A stretch of DNA of 64,000 bases, taken from contig NZ_JALBYU010000026.1 in assembly GCF_029963765.1 (NCBI RefSeq), positions 18,702 through 82,701 of the forward strand, read 5' to 3'. Of the stretch, positions 48,425 to 57,046 are shown one piece after another (position 1 is the first letter of the stretch; each line of letters starts with the position of its first letter). Source of the DNA: Pseudomonas sp. UYIF39. Lineage in GTDB: Bacteria > Pseudomonadota > Gammaproteobacteria > Pseudomonadales > Pseudomonadaceae. The notes below the pieces were generated by a model. The model was given only the letters and a program-made list of their open reading frames with translations, had not been told where the DNA came from and ran no database searches. The position numbers and the translations under genes were made by a program.

Positions 48425-49411
48425 TTAAGCTTTCCACGCCCCTGCGTTCACCAGATTCGCCGGCCGCTCACCCGCCAGCGCAGCCAGCAGATTATCCACC
48501 GCACACGTGGCCATCGCCTCGCGCGTTTCATGCGTCGCCGAGCCAATGTGCGGCGTCGCCACCACGTTGTTCAGTTGCAACAGCGGCGAGTCAGTGTTCA
48601 GCGGTTCGCGTTCGAACACATCCAGCCCTGCACCGCGAATCTGCCCGTCACGCAGGGCCTGAATCAGCGCCGTCTCGTCCACCACCTTGCCCCGTGAAAT
48701 GTTGATGAAAATGGTTTCGGGGCGCATCAGGGCAAATTGCTCGGCCCCGATCAGCCCTTCGGTTTCAGCGGTCAGCGGCAACGTCAGGCAAACGAAATCA
48801 GCCTGCTGCAACAGCTCCGGCAAGCTGCGGTATTGCGCTTTGAATCGCTGTTCCACCGCCGGTTTTGGCGAGTGGCTGTGGTAAATCACCGGCATGCCAA
48901 AACCAAAATGCCCACGCTGGGCCAGCGCCTCACCGATCCGTCCCATGCCAATGATGCCCAGGGTTTTTCCGTGTACATCGGTACCGAATTGCGCGGGGCC
49001 GACATTGCGCTTCCACTGACCGACGCGAACCATGTTCGCCAGCTCCACCACGCGCCGGGCGGTCGCCAGGATCAGCGCGAAACCGGTGTCGGCCGTAGTT
49101 TCGGTGAGCACGTCCGGGGTGTTGCTGAGCAGGATCCGTCGTTCGGTCAGGTAGTCAATGTCGTAGTTATCGACTCCCACGGAGACACTGGCGATGGCTT
49201 CCAGGTCAGGTGCCAGATCCAATAATCCGGCATCCAGTTTCAGACTCGCACCGAGCAACCCGTGGGCGCGGGGCAGGGCCTCGCGCAGTTTCGCCAAGCC
49301 GTCGGCATTGAGGTTGTCGATCAGCGTCACCTCGGTCTGCTCGTGAAGGCGAGCCATCAGCAGCGGCGCGAGTTTCTTGTACAGCACAACCTGCTTTTTC
49401 ATCGTCATCAT
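48425..49411 (-). CDS. kguD: 2-hydroxyacid dehydrogenase KguD (2-ketogluconate-6-phosphate reductase)
   Basis: 328 residues, D-isomer-specific 2-hydroxyacid dehydrogenase. NAD(P)-binding GKTLGIIGMGRIGEALAQRG, then catalytic Arg in INISRGKVVDE, Glu in VFEREPL and His in ATPHIGSATHETREAM. In the kgu pathway it reduces 2-keto-6-phosphogluconate to 6-phosphogluconate. Three near-adjacent ATGs (49411, 49408, 49402) are possible starts. Last gene of the kguE-K-T-D operon, 13 bases after kguT. Confidence 0.9.
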   Translation of the reverse strand: MMTMKKQVVLYKKLAPLLMARLHEQTEVTLIDNLNADGLAKLREALPRAHGLLGASLKLDAGLLDLAPDLEAIASVSVGVDNYDIDYLTERRILLSNTPDVLTETTADTGFALILATARRVVELANMVRVGQWKRNVGPAQFGTDVHGKTLGIIGMGRIGEALAQRGHFGFGMPVIYHSHSPKPAVEQRFKAQYRSLPELLQQADFVCLTLPLTAETEGLIGAEQFALMRPETIFINISRGKVVDETALIQALRDGQIRGAGLDVFEREPLNTDSPLLQLNNVVATPHIGSATHETREAMATCAVDNLLAALAGERPANLVNAGAWKA

Positions 49412-49423
49412 CTCAACTTCAAT

Positions 49424-50722
49424 TCAGGAATGAGCAGCGGTCGACCGTTGCACAACGGCCTTGGCCACGACCCGGTCACTGGCGCCCGGCTTGAGGAAAA
49501 TCGTCAGCACCACCGAGAGCATCAACGCGCCGCTCATCAACAGATAAGAAGCACCCGGCGAGCCGGTGGAGCTGTTCAGGTAACCGACCAGATATGAACC
49601 GCCAAACGAACCGAGCGCACCCATGCTGTTGATCAGCGCCATGGCGCCACCTGCGACGTTGGCCGGCAGGATTTCCGGGACGATGGCGAAAAACGGTCCG
49701 TAAGGTGCGTACATGCAGGCGCCTGCGATCACCAGCAGGGTGTAGGACCACCAGAAGTGTTCAGCGCCCAGCGCGTAGGAACCGTAGAACGCAATCGAAG
49801 CGATCAGCAGCGGCGGCCAGACAAAGCGTTTGCGCTTCTGCAATTTGTCCGAGCCCCAGGACACCAGCAGCATGCCGATTACCGCCGCCAGATACGGCAG
49901 CGCCGAAAGCCAGCCAGCTTCGATCATGTCCATCTGCGCGCCGGCCTTGAGGATCGATGGCAGCCACAGCACGAAGCCGTAAACCCCAATGCTCCAGCAG
50001 AAAAACTGCAGGGCCAGGATGATCACTTTCGGCGAGCGGAAAGCTTCGGCGTAGTTCTTCACCGCTTTGATACCGACCTGTTCGGCAGCCAGGGCGCTTT
50101 GCAGATCCTGCTTCTCTTGATCGCTCAGCCATTTGGCTTGAGCGGGACGGTCATCGGCCAGACGCCACCAGATAAATGCCCAAATAACCGCCGGCAAACC
50201 TTCGATGATGAACATCCAGCGCCAGCTGAAATGCTGCACCAGGTAACCCGACACCACCGACATCCAGAGCATGGTCACCGGGTTGCCGAGGATCAGGAAG
50301 GTGTTGGCGCGTGAGCGTTCGGCACGGGTGAACCAGTGGCACAGGTACACCAGCATCGCCGGCATCACCGCGGCTTCGACCACGCCGAGCATGAAGCGAA
50401 TCACGACCAGCCAGTAGGCGTTGGAGACGATCCCGGTCAATGTGGCCAGGCCACCCCAAAGAATCAGGCTGACGAAAATCAGCTTCTTGACGCTGTGCTT
50501 CTGGGCGTAGATCGCGCCCGGCACCTGGAAGAAGAAGTAGCCAAGGAAGAACAGTGCGCCGAGCATCGACGACAGGCCCGGCGTGATCATCAGGTCGGCG
50601 GCCATCCCGGAGGCGGCGGCGAACCCGTAGTTGGCGCGGTCCAGATACGCCAGGCTGTAGGTGATGAACACGATGGGCATGATGTACCACCAGCGGCGGG
50701 CGGCGAGTGTTGCGGTTTTCAT
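49424..50722 (-). CDS. kguT: 2-ketogluconate transporter KguT (MFS)
   Basis: 432 residues, MFS member of the anion:cation symporter type (phthalate/glucarate relatives). Seen: YSLAYLDRANYGFAAASGMA in helix 1, GYFFFQVPGAIYAQKHSVKK, and GVVEAAVMPAMLVYLCHWFT. Twelve predicted helices, inner membrane. By its place between kguK and kguD it imports 2-ketogluconate formed by periplasmic glucose oxidation. AGGAG lies 7 bases before the ATG. The stretch between it and kguK is only 45 bases. Confidence 0.92.
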   Translation of the reverse strand: MKTATLAARRWWYIMPIVFITYSLAYLDRANYGFAAASGMAADLMITPGLSSMLGALFFLGYFFFQVPGAIYAQKHSVKKLIFVSLILWGGLATLTGIVSNAYWLVVIRFMLGVVEAAVMPAMLVYLCHWFTRAERSRANTFLILGNPVTMLWMSVVSGYLVQHFSWRWMFIIEGLPAVIWAFIWWRLADDRPAQAKWLSDQEKQDLQSALAAEQVGIKAVKNYAEAFRSPKVIILALQFFCWSIGVYGFVLWLPSILKAGAQMDMIEAGWLSALPYLAAVIGMLLVSWGSDKLQKRKRFVWPPLLIASIAFYGSYALGAEHFWWSYTLLVIAGACMYAPYGPFFAIVPEILPANVAGGAMALINSMGALGSFGGSYLVGYLNSSTGSPGASYLLMSGALMLSVVLTIFLKPGASDRVVAKAVVQRSTAAHS

Positions 50723-50767
50723 AGCGGTGCTCCTGAGCTTGTTGTTTTTGTCGCAGCAGGTAACGGG

Positions 50768-51829
50768 TTATAGATTTTCAGTGACTGTGCGGGCCTTATC
50801 GCGAGCAAGCTCGCTCCCACAGGTGATTTGTGTTTGAACCCGATCCAATGTGGGAGCGAGCTTGTCTCCGGGCGGCGATCCGACGATGGCGGCCTCAAAC
50901 TCGGCAGACATTTCGAGGCGATTGGGCAACCCCTCCATATCCCCACGGCTCTGCACCGCGCGGCTGCCAATCCAGTTGGCACGCTTCACGGCGTCGGCAA
51001 AGTTGTGGTTTTCCAGCAGGGCGCTGATCATGCCAACGGCAAAACCATCGCCGGCACCGACGGTGTCGACCACCGTTTCCACGGGCACGCCCGCCACGAA
51101 ACCCTGGTCCAGATGGGTGCGGTAATACGCACCGTGCGGGCCCAGTTTGATCGCCACGGCTTCGGCGCCTTGATCGAGGTAAAACGCCGCGATGTCGGCC
51201 GGGTCTTCGAAACCGGTCAGCAAGCGGCCTTCACTCAACCCCGGCAGCACCCAATGGGCGAGGGCGGCGAGGCGGTTGATCTCGGTAATCATCTGTTGCT
51301 CGCTGGCCCACAGGCTCGGGCGCAGGTTTGGGTCGAAGGACACACTGCGCCCGGCATCGCGCATGCGGGTCATCAATTCGAAAGACATTTCCCGCGCCGT
51401 TTCGGACAGCACCGGGGGAATGCCGGTGGCGTGCAAGTGCCGGGCGTTCAGTAATTCAGGCGCGATCGACTGCCGCGACAGATGACTTGCCGCCGACCCA
51501 CGGCGGAAATACTCGACCACCGGATCGCTGCCATCGTCGGTGCGCGACTTGAGTTGAAAACCGGTTGGGTGCGCGGTGTCGATGGCGACGTTGCTGCAAT
51601 CCAGGCCTTCTTTCTCCAAAGTATCGATGACGAACCGTCCCAGCGAATCAGCGCCCACCCGGCTCAGCCAGGCCACGTTGAAACCCAACCGCGACAAGCC
51701 AATGGCAACATTGCTGTCGGCCCCGGCAATGCGTTTGTGGAAGTGGCTGACGTCGGCCAGGTCGCCGTTCTGCTCGGCAACGAACATCGCCATGGTTTCG
51801 CCGAACGAAAGAATATCGATCTCAGACAT
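50768..51829 (-). CDS. kguK: 2-ketogluconokinase KguK with a REP-encoded C-terminal tail
   Basis: 353 residues, PfkB/ribokinase family. It phosphorylates 2-ketogluconate at C6. Seen: ILSFGETMAMFVAEQNGDLA at the N-terminus, AGADSNVAIGLSRLGFNVAW, and the anion-hole/catalytic motif VVDTVGAGDGFAVGMISAL. The ATG at 51829 overlaps the kguE stop by 8 bases. The normal end appears to be near NRLEMSAEFEAA; the last 38 or so codons run through a REPIN (50798-50887) and read as IVGSPPGDKLAPT through CGSELARDKARTVTENL. Confidence 0.9.
   Translation of the reverse strand: MSEIDILSFGETMAMFVAEQNGDLADVSHFHKRIAGADSNVAIGLSRLGFNVAWLSRVGADSLGRFVIDTLEKEGLDCSNVAIDTAHPTGFQLKSRTDDGSDPVVEYFRRGSAASHLSRQSIAPELLNARHLHATGIPPVLSETAREMSFELMTRMRDAGRSVSFDPNLRPSLWASEQQMITEINRLAALAHWVLPGLSEGRLLTGFEDPADIAAFYLDQGAEAVAIKLGPHGAYYRTHLDQGFVAGVPVETVVDTVGAGDGFAVGMISALLENHNFADAVKRANWIGSRAVQSRGDMEGLPNRLEMSAEFEAAIVGSPPGDKLAPTLDRVQTQITCGSELARDKARTVTENL
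50798..50887. repeat. Chimeric REPIN inside the 3' end of kguK
   Basis: The left arm is family A (ATCGCGAGCAAGCTCGCTCC). The right arm starts TGTGGGAGCGAGCTTG then carries the altered TCTCCGGGCGGCGATCCGAC sequence, identical to the right arm at 37551-37591. It lies wholly within the kguK reading frame, upstream of the stop at 50768. Confidence 0.85.
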
Positions 51830-52604
51830 GAGCGCTCTCCAACCGAGTTTGACCGAGGCGGGCGAGGGCGGCGACATGCTCGGTGGTCAACTGCACCAGG
51901 TCGTCGCCTTGCAGCGGATATTCCGCCGCCCGCATGACGCCTTGGGCCATGTGCCGCAGCAGTTGTTCCCACAGATACAAGTCACTGGCGGCCGGCGGTA
52001 TGGCGACCAGTTTGCCGTCGGCCCGGCGCGTCACGGCTTTGCAGTGCACGTAGCCGACGTGGCGACCGAGCAACCGCGCGGCGCTGGCGGCGGACTGGTC
52101 TTGCCAGTGCCAATTGCCGATATCGAAAGTCATTTTGACCGGCAGGTTGTGTTGCTCGACTTCAGTGAAAAACCGTTGGAACGGCTCGATGCGGCCGCCG
52201 TGTAAGGTTTGATCGTTTTCCACCAGCAACTGCACAGCGCTTTTGCCCAGTACGCGAGCCAAGGTTTGCAGGTCGCTGTTGTCGGTGAAATAACCCAGGG
52301 ACACTTTCAGCCATTTGGCACCGAATGCCTGGGCGCGCTGTAACGCAGAGATCAGTTCGGGATTGGGTTTGGACTGGCCGGCCAGCCACAACTCCATCGG
52401 TGAGGAATACACGCTTTCGAGGCCTTGGGCCTGCGTGGCATCGGCCAGTTGCGCGGGATCTTCGACGGTCAGCAGTTCTTCACGCCATTCGATGCGCGTG
52501 GCGCCCGCGGCGGCCAACACCTCAATAAACGATCCCTGGCCGCGTTGGCGAACAAGGTCGGCGCCGTAGCTCGACAGGCTGATGGAAACAGGTGGTTTAT
52601 TCAT
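51822..52604 (-). CDS. kguE: KguE, sugar phosphate isomerase/epimerase family protein
   Basis: 260 residues, TIM-barrel of the xylose-isomerase-like/AP-endonuclease-2 type. Seen: GATRIEWREELLT, LLVENDQTLHGGRIEPFQRF, VKMTFDIGNWHWQ and VGYVHCKAVTRR, which carry the expected metal ligands. KguE is the first gene of the 2-ketogluconate operon in pseudomonads; its exact step is not well established. It starts 14 bases downstream of a perfect PtxS operator, so PtxS represses it directly. Confidence 0.9.
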   Translation of the reverse strand: MNKPPVSISLSSYGADLVRQRGQGSFIEVLAAAGATRIEWREELLTVEDPAQLADATQAQGLESVYSSPMELWLAGQSKPNPELISALQRAQAFGAKWLKVSLGYFTDNSDLQTLARVLGKSAVQLLVENDQTLHGGRIEPFQRFFTEVEQHNLPVKMTFDIGNWHWQDQSAASAARLLGRHVGYVHCKAVTRRADGKLVAIPPAASDLYLWEQLLRHMAQGVMRAAEYPLQGDDLVQLTTEHVAALARLGQTRLESAHV

Positions 52605-52617
52605 TGTTGTATACCTC

Positions 52618-52631
52618 TGAAACCGGTTTCA
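52618..52631. promoter_or_regulatory. PtxS operator upstream of kguE
   Basis: TGAAACCGGTTTCA, a perfect 14-bp palindrome identical to the established PtxS box. It lies between ptxS and kguE, immediately before kguE. 2-ketogluconate is known to release PtxS from this site. Confidence 0.93.
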
Positions 52632-52660
52632 TTTTTGTTCAAAAAAATAGGACTGCTGAC

Positions 52661-53683
52661 TCAAGTGGCGATTTTTGTCGACCCACGCACAATCAACCGC
52701 GCCGAAAAATCCAGGGTCCGCACTGGCCCGACATCACCGCGCAAACGCTTGAGCAAACACTCGAACGCACTGGCGCCAATCTCGGCCGTCGGTTGGGCGA
52801 GGGCGGTGATGCCGCTGCCTACCAACGGATACCAATCTAGGTCATCAAGGGCGATCAGACCGACGTCCTCGAACAGATTGCACTTCAGTTCACGCAACGA
52901 ATGGGTGCTGGCCAACGCGGCGATTCCGTTGGCGCAGAACAGCGCTTTCGGGCCGGGGCCGGGCGTGTCGAGGAAGGTTTTCAAACGTGTGCTCAGATCG
53001 CTGCCGGTCTCGACAATGGTCCCTTGAAGCGTCGGACGCTGCTCGATCTGCGCCTTGAAACTACTGACCCGCTCAATCCGCGAACTGGTGCCGTCAAACG
53101 GCTCGGTCACCAACAGCACATCGCTATAGCCGCTCTCTTCAAGGTGCGCGAGGGCGAGTTCGACCGCTGCCGGATTGTCCAGCCCGACCAGATCACTCTC
53201 CAGCTGCTCGACCTTGCGATCCACCAGCACCAGCGGCATTTCCCGATGCAGTTCGCGTAATTCGTCGCGGTGATGACCGAGGGTGTTCACGATCAGCCCT
53301 TCGATGTTGTAGGAGCGGAGCAAGGCCAGGTGCTGGCGTTCCTGCTCGTCATCGCGGTCGGTGTTGCACACCACCAGGCTGTAACCGTGCTGACGGCAGG
53401 CGGTTTCCACCCCGTGCATCACGGCAATTGAATAAGGGTTACGGATATCGGCCACCAGCATGCCGATCAGGCGGGTACGCCCGCGTTTCAGGCCGCGGGC
53501 CATCTGGTTCGGGCGATAGCCCAGTTCGGCAATCGCCTGCTCAATGCGCAAGGCAGTGGCATCGGAGAGCAGGGCGCGGTCATCGCCGATGAAGCGCGAG
53601 ACGCTGGCTTTGGAAACGCCGGCGTGTTCGGCGACGTCGAGCATGGTGACGCGGCTGCGCTGGGCGGCGGAGAAGTCGTTCAT
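52661..53683 (-). CDS. ptxS: LacI-family repressor PtxS
   Basis: 340 residues. N-terminal HTH and hinge: VTMLDVAEHAGVSKASVSRF, then YRPNQMARGLKRGRT. The periplasmic-binding-like core has IGMLVADIRNPYSIAVMHGV. PtxS senses 2-ketogluconate and controls its own gene and kgu. The open frame extends upstream to 53836, but the ATG at 53683 gives the standard LacI-type start and lies 31 bases from the autoregulatory operator. It is upstream of kguE on the same strand. Confidence 0.94.
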   Translation of the reverse strand: MNDFSAAQRSRVTMLDVAEHAGVSKASVSRFIGDDRALLSDATALRIEQAIAELGYRPNQMARGLKRGRTRLIGMLVADIRNPYSIAVMHGVETACRQHGYSLVVCNTDRDDEQERQHLALLRSYNIEGLIVNTLGHHRDELRELHREMPLVLVDRKVEQLESDLVGLDNPAAVELALAHLEESGYSDVLLVTEPFDGTSSRIERVSSFKAQIEQRPTLQGTIVETGSDLSTRLKTFLDTPGPGPKALFCANGIAALASTHSLRELKCNLFEDVGLIALDDLDWYPLVGSGITALAQPTAEIGASAFECLLKRLRGDVGPVRTLDFSARLIVRGSTKIAT

Positions 53684-53713
53684 GGTGATGGACCTTATTA
53701 TTGATATTGCTTG

Positions 53714-53727
53714 TGAAACCGGTTTCA
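53714..53727. promoter_or_regulatory. PtxS operator upstream of ptxS
   Basis: Second perfect copy of TGAAACCGGTTTCA, 30 bases before the ptxS ATG, fitting autorepression. Confidence 0.93.
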
Positions 53728-53913
53728 GAAAACAGCATTCCAACGAATGCGTCAAGCCGGAAAAGTAGGAAGTCGAAGGATAAACCCGACGAGCGGTAGC
53801 TTTACCTGTCAAATGTGACAGTAGGCAGCCTTCCAAACCTGGCGCTTAATTCATGCAAGCGACAGCTTTCAGTACTAAAGAGCAATCCTACGAGAGCGAG
53901 AAGGATTTCCCAC

Positions 53914-54717
53914 ATGGTGGTTAATAAACCTCTGACATACGATCCACCGAAAGTCATCGGCGTACCCGATTCAGATATTGACCCGGAGGGTCATATTCCA
54001 ACTCCATTGCTGCTGACCGGTATTGAAGTAGTTGTTCCTTTATGGCCTGAACCGGCGAAGGAACCCCTTGAGACCGATACGCTCACGGTCTGCTTTGAAC
54101 AGGCTGGGCAAACGCCGGTAAGAATACCTAACACCTACAAACCAGAGGATATGAGGCCCGAATTCATTATCCGAATTGGCCCCGAGCATCTTAAAAATAA
54201 TGGTCCGGGTGAGTTGTGGTATGAGCTGGTCAACAGCGCTGGAAATCCATCGGAATCATATAAGCGGCGCCTGACTATCGATCACACACCTGTCCCGGTA
54301 GATCTTAAGGAAGCCAGGTTTACCCATGCCGACATGTGGGGGTATCTGTATTGCAAAACGGATCCTCCGCTATGGGAGGGAGTAAATGTCGAGATTCCAG
54401 CACTTCAGGGGTTCAATGTCGGTGATCGATGCGAAGTACTCTGGCGGGGTTATTCAACACTGAATGGAAGTGGCCCGGAAATCGACAGCGCTCGAAAGAC
54501 AGTCATCCGGTCATCGTTAAGTGATCAAGACATACGTGAAGGATATTCCTTGGTCATTGAACCTTACGAAACTCATATAAAACCAATGGTAAACAATGAC
54601 TCCGCCACTGTTGTTTATCGCGTGTTTCGCGGCGCTAAGCTTGTAGGAAGCTCAAAAATCGCATTGGTAAAAATAGACAGGATTGTAAGTGGGGACGAAC
54701 TTCCATGTGGGCCTTAA
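53914..54717 (+). CDS. Hypothetical protein with two Ig-like/beta-sandwich-type modules
   Basis: 267 residues, not recognised as a named family. There is no signal peptide or membrane helix. Two units of about 120-130 residues are visible. The first ends WYELVNSAGNPSES then LTIDHTP, the second ends VVYRVFRGAKLVGSSKIALV. Both endings recur in the larger protein that follows, so the two genes are related by duplication. Strand-rich, Pro-spaced sequence suggests tandem beta-sandwich domains. AAGGA precedes the ATG by 8 bases; an earlier in-frame start at 53815 is less likely. The region is visibly more A+T-rich than its neighbours, hinting at acquisition. Confidence 0.72.
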   Translation: MVVNKPLTYDPPKVIGVPDSDIDPEGHIPTPLLLTGIEVVVPLWPEPAKEPLETDTLTVCFEQAGQTPVRIPNTYKPEDMRPEFIIRIGPEHLKNNGPGELWYELVNSAGNPSESYKRRLTIDHTPVPVDLKEARFTHADMWGYLYCKTDPPLWEGVNVEIPALQGFNVGDRCEVLWRGYSTLNGSGPEIDSARKTVIRSSLSDQDIREGYSLVIEPYETHIKPMVNNDSATVVYRVFRGAKLVGSSKIALVKIDRIVSGDELPCGP

Positions 54718-54821
54718 GTTCGGCGTGGATATTAAGAGTGACGTGCAACAGCGCACGAAGAAGCTGATGGCTTCTTGGGGTCGTGTCGCAATTAATTGTG
54801 AACGCAATGGAGATGGCGAAC

Positions 54822-56840
54822 ATGAATGCTAAAGTTGAACAGGCGAAATTGTCTAGAATGGCAGTGCTTCAAGAAAAACTCAGCAAGGGTGGTAGTGTTC
54901 TTTCTGACGCTCCGCCCCCTACACTTTTGGCACAAACTTTACCCGGTGGTGATCTGCGTATACCCGTCGACAAATTACAAGCACCCTTACAGTACATCGT
55001 GCCCAAGCCAGTTGATGAATACGAAGATGATCTACTACAGCCACAGGTTCGAAAGAAAGGAGCCCCCGACTGGCAAGAGGTTCTGCCCGACGAACCATAT
55101 TATATTGAGTTGGGCCCAGTAGACGACAGGGACTGGGATGTGCCTTTCGATATTCCGTTAAGCTTCATGATTGAGGACCCCACTCCAGAAGCTCCGACTG
55201 AATATGAATTTCGGTACATCTTGTGGGCGGGCGGAACGAACCAGTCGATTTCGGTCCCTGTTGTCACGTACGCGATTGACCGCACACCTCCCTACAAAAT
55301 AAAGAGTACAGGTTCTGACCGCAAACCGGGCGCCCCTACGTGGCCGGCAGATCTGGGCCCGAATGACCCGATCGATGAGGCTTATCTCGAAGGCAAGGCG
55401 GGGATTCCGGTCAAGCCTGCCGTCTCCCCAACCTATCACCCAAGTGACATTTACCGATTCTATTGGGGACCTGCACCTGATGAGAACCGCGACACACCAG
55501 TGTTTGATGGTGTGTTGACGGCGGGGGAAGCTTTGATTCCGGCTGCGGTGTTTAAAGAGAATGAGGGTAAAAACCTGCTTGTTTATATTGCGACCGACCT
55601 GCCGGGCAACGAGGGGAAAAAATCAAATTCCAGCGAACGAAATGTCGTTATTCTGCCTGATCCTGGCGTTATCTTGCCGCCAGTGATCCCGTTGGCAAAC
55701 GGACCAAGTGGCGATGGTCTGATCGACCTGGCTGACACTCAATTTGATAGCAGGGGCGTCGAAATCAAGGTAACTGTGCCGACGCCAAACTCTATATCCG
55801 ACACGATTGTTGTTTACTGGGGAGGAAAGTCGATTACTCCGGAGCAAAGAGTAGGAACAAATACCGAGTTATCGTTCTTTGCCAGCTATGATCTTGTAAA
55901 AGAGAAGTATGGCGATACCGATGGCAGCGTGGATACAGAAGTCAGCTATAAAATGTTTCGTTCAAATCGTCAGATTGCTACAGATAAAGCGAATATAGAT
56001 GTTGATGTTTCGTTTGTTGGCCCTGATCCAATTCTTGTGGGGCTGGATGCGCCTAAGTTGGAAACGTCAGCGGGCAGCATCGATGAAATTCTCGAATCGG
56101 ATTACGGCGATACCGGAATCAAGATCACGATTGATCTTTTTGCTATCCCGCCAACGGAAGAAGGTTGGCTGATTGATGTCTTATATGATGATGTCAAGAT
56201 TGGTGAGACCATTGCGTTGACAACTGGCCAGGAAGGTACAACCCTTACTATCCCTCTGCCTTGGGCAACGGTGCTTGCACAGCAAAGCGGAACCAAGGTG
56301 TTGAGCTATAAGCTGTATACGCGTACCGGGGCTAATCCAACGCCATCCAGGAACAAAAGCATTGATGTAGAAGCATTTCCGATCGAAATGGTGGCGCCGG
56401 AAGTCCTGTATCTTGGAGGTCCTCTTAGAAGGATCAGTTGCCCAACCCTGAACTTTCCTGTCACCGGAAATCCAGGTGACGGAACGCCCCGACGAAACCT
56501 GACTGTGCGCGTAAGAAAGAATCAGTACACCGTTGACGGAGAGACCATTACCGTGAAATGGGTGCCGTATGATAATGCAGTGCCACCCGCTCCCATTCCG
56601 GGCGCAGATACGACAGCGACCTACCTCATTACCGGAACATATCCCGATCCGGGTGCATTGATTGAAATAGGCGTCTATGCAACGCACTTTAAACCGGCCC
56701 ATCTTGGAAAAGGCAGGGTTACTTACTCCATTTCTCGGGGTGCTGGTACTCCAACGCCTGACTCATTGCCTGCTGAACATGTCGTATTTCTGACAGATAA
56801 TCAGGGCAAATATTGCGAGGAAACGTTACCTCAAGTTTGA
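54822..56840 (+). CDS. Hypothetical modular protein with about five Ig-like/beta-sandwich-type modules
   Basis: 672 residues, family not recognised. After a charged helical start (MNAKVEQAKLSRMAVLQEKL) come about five units of 110-130 residues, marked by ending strands such as FRYILWAGGTNQS...YAIDRTPPY, VSYKMFRSNRQIA and VTYSISRGAGTP. The first unit matches that of the preceding gene. There is no signal peptide, so export, if any, would need another route. GGAG lies 9 bases before the ATG at 54822; earlier in-frame starts (54783, 54807) are possible. It is followed by a hairpin terminator and then an autotransporter gene. It may be a surface or cell-contact protein; this is a guess. Confidence 0.72.
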   Translation: MNAKVEQAKLSRMAVLQEKLSKGGSVLSDAPPPTLLAQTLPGGDLRIPVDKLQAPLQYIVPKPVDEYEDDLLQPQVRKKGAPDWQEVLPDEPYYIELGPVDDRDWDVPFDIPLSFMIEDPTPEAPTEYEFRYILWAGGTNQSISVPVVTYAIDRTPPYKIKSTGSDRKPGAPTWPADLGPNDPIDEAYLEGKAGIPVKPAVSPTYHPSDIYRFYWGPAPDENRDTPVFDGVLTAGEALIPAAVFKENEGKNLLVYIATDLPGNEGKKSNSSERNVVILPDPGVILPPVIPLANGPSGDGLIDLADTQFDSRGVEIKVTVPTPNSISDTIVVYWGGKSITPEQRVGTNTELSFFASYDLVKEKYGDTDGSVDTEVSYKMFRSNRQIATDKANIDVDVSFVGPDPILVGLDAPKLETSAGSIDEILESDYGDTGIKITIDLFAIPPTEEGWLIDVLYDDVKIGETIALTTGQEGTTLTIPLPWATVLAQQSGTKVLSYKLYTRTGANPTPSRNKSIDVEAFPIEMVAPEVLYLGGPLRRISCPTLNFPVTGNPGDGTPRRNLTVRVRKNQYTVDGETITVKWVPYDNAVPPAPIPGADTTATYLITGTYPDPGALIEIGVYATHFKPAHLGKGRVTYSISRGAGTPTPDSLPAEHVVFLTDNQGKYCEETLPQV

Positions 56841-56851
56841 TTGTAATGACG

Positions 56852-56883
56852 CGGTGAGCGCGGTGCGCTCGCCGTATTTTTTA
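56852..56883 (+). terminator. Rho-independent terminator after the modular protein genes
   Basis: Stem CGGTGAGCG/CGCTCGCCG (one G-U-type mismatch) with loop CGGTG, then TATTTTTTA. It separates the two modular genes from the autotransporter. Confidence 0.85.
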
Positions 56884-57046
56884 TGTTTCAAGTCAATAGT
56901 CAGGACTTAATCCTGAGGGCTTTTCCAATCGCAAAACAGGATAAGTCCTACAGAGTTTTGCGAAACGCCCAGCTAACCTAGCGCCCCTCAAGTAGCTGGC
57001 CTGCTCAGAGTGTCAGCATTTAAGTTTTATTTAAGGCAGGTGCCCA

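Noticed and set aside
53815..53913. Extended start (33 extra residues) for the 267-residue modular protein
   Set aside because: The ATG at 53914 has AAGGA at 8-base spacing; the upstream stretch has no ribosome site and is not signal-peptide-like.
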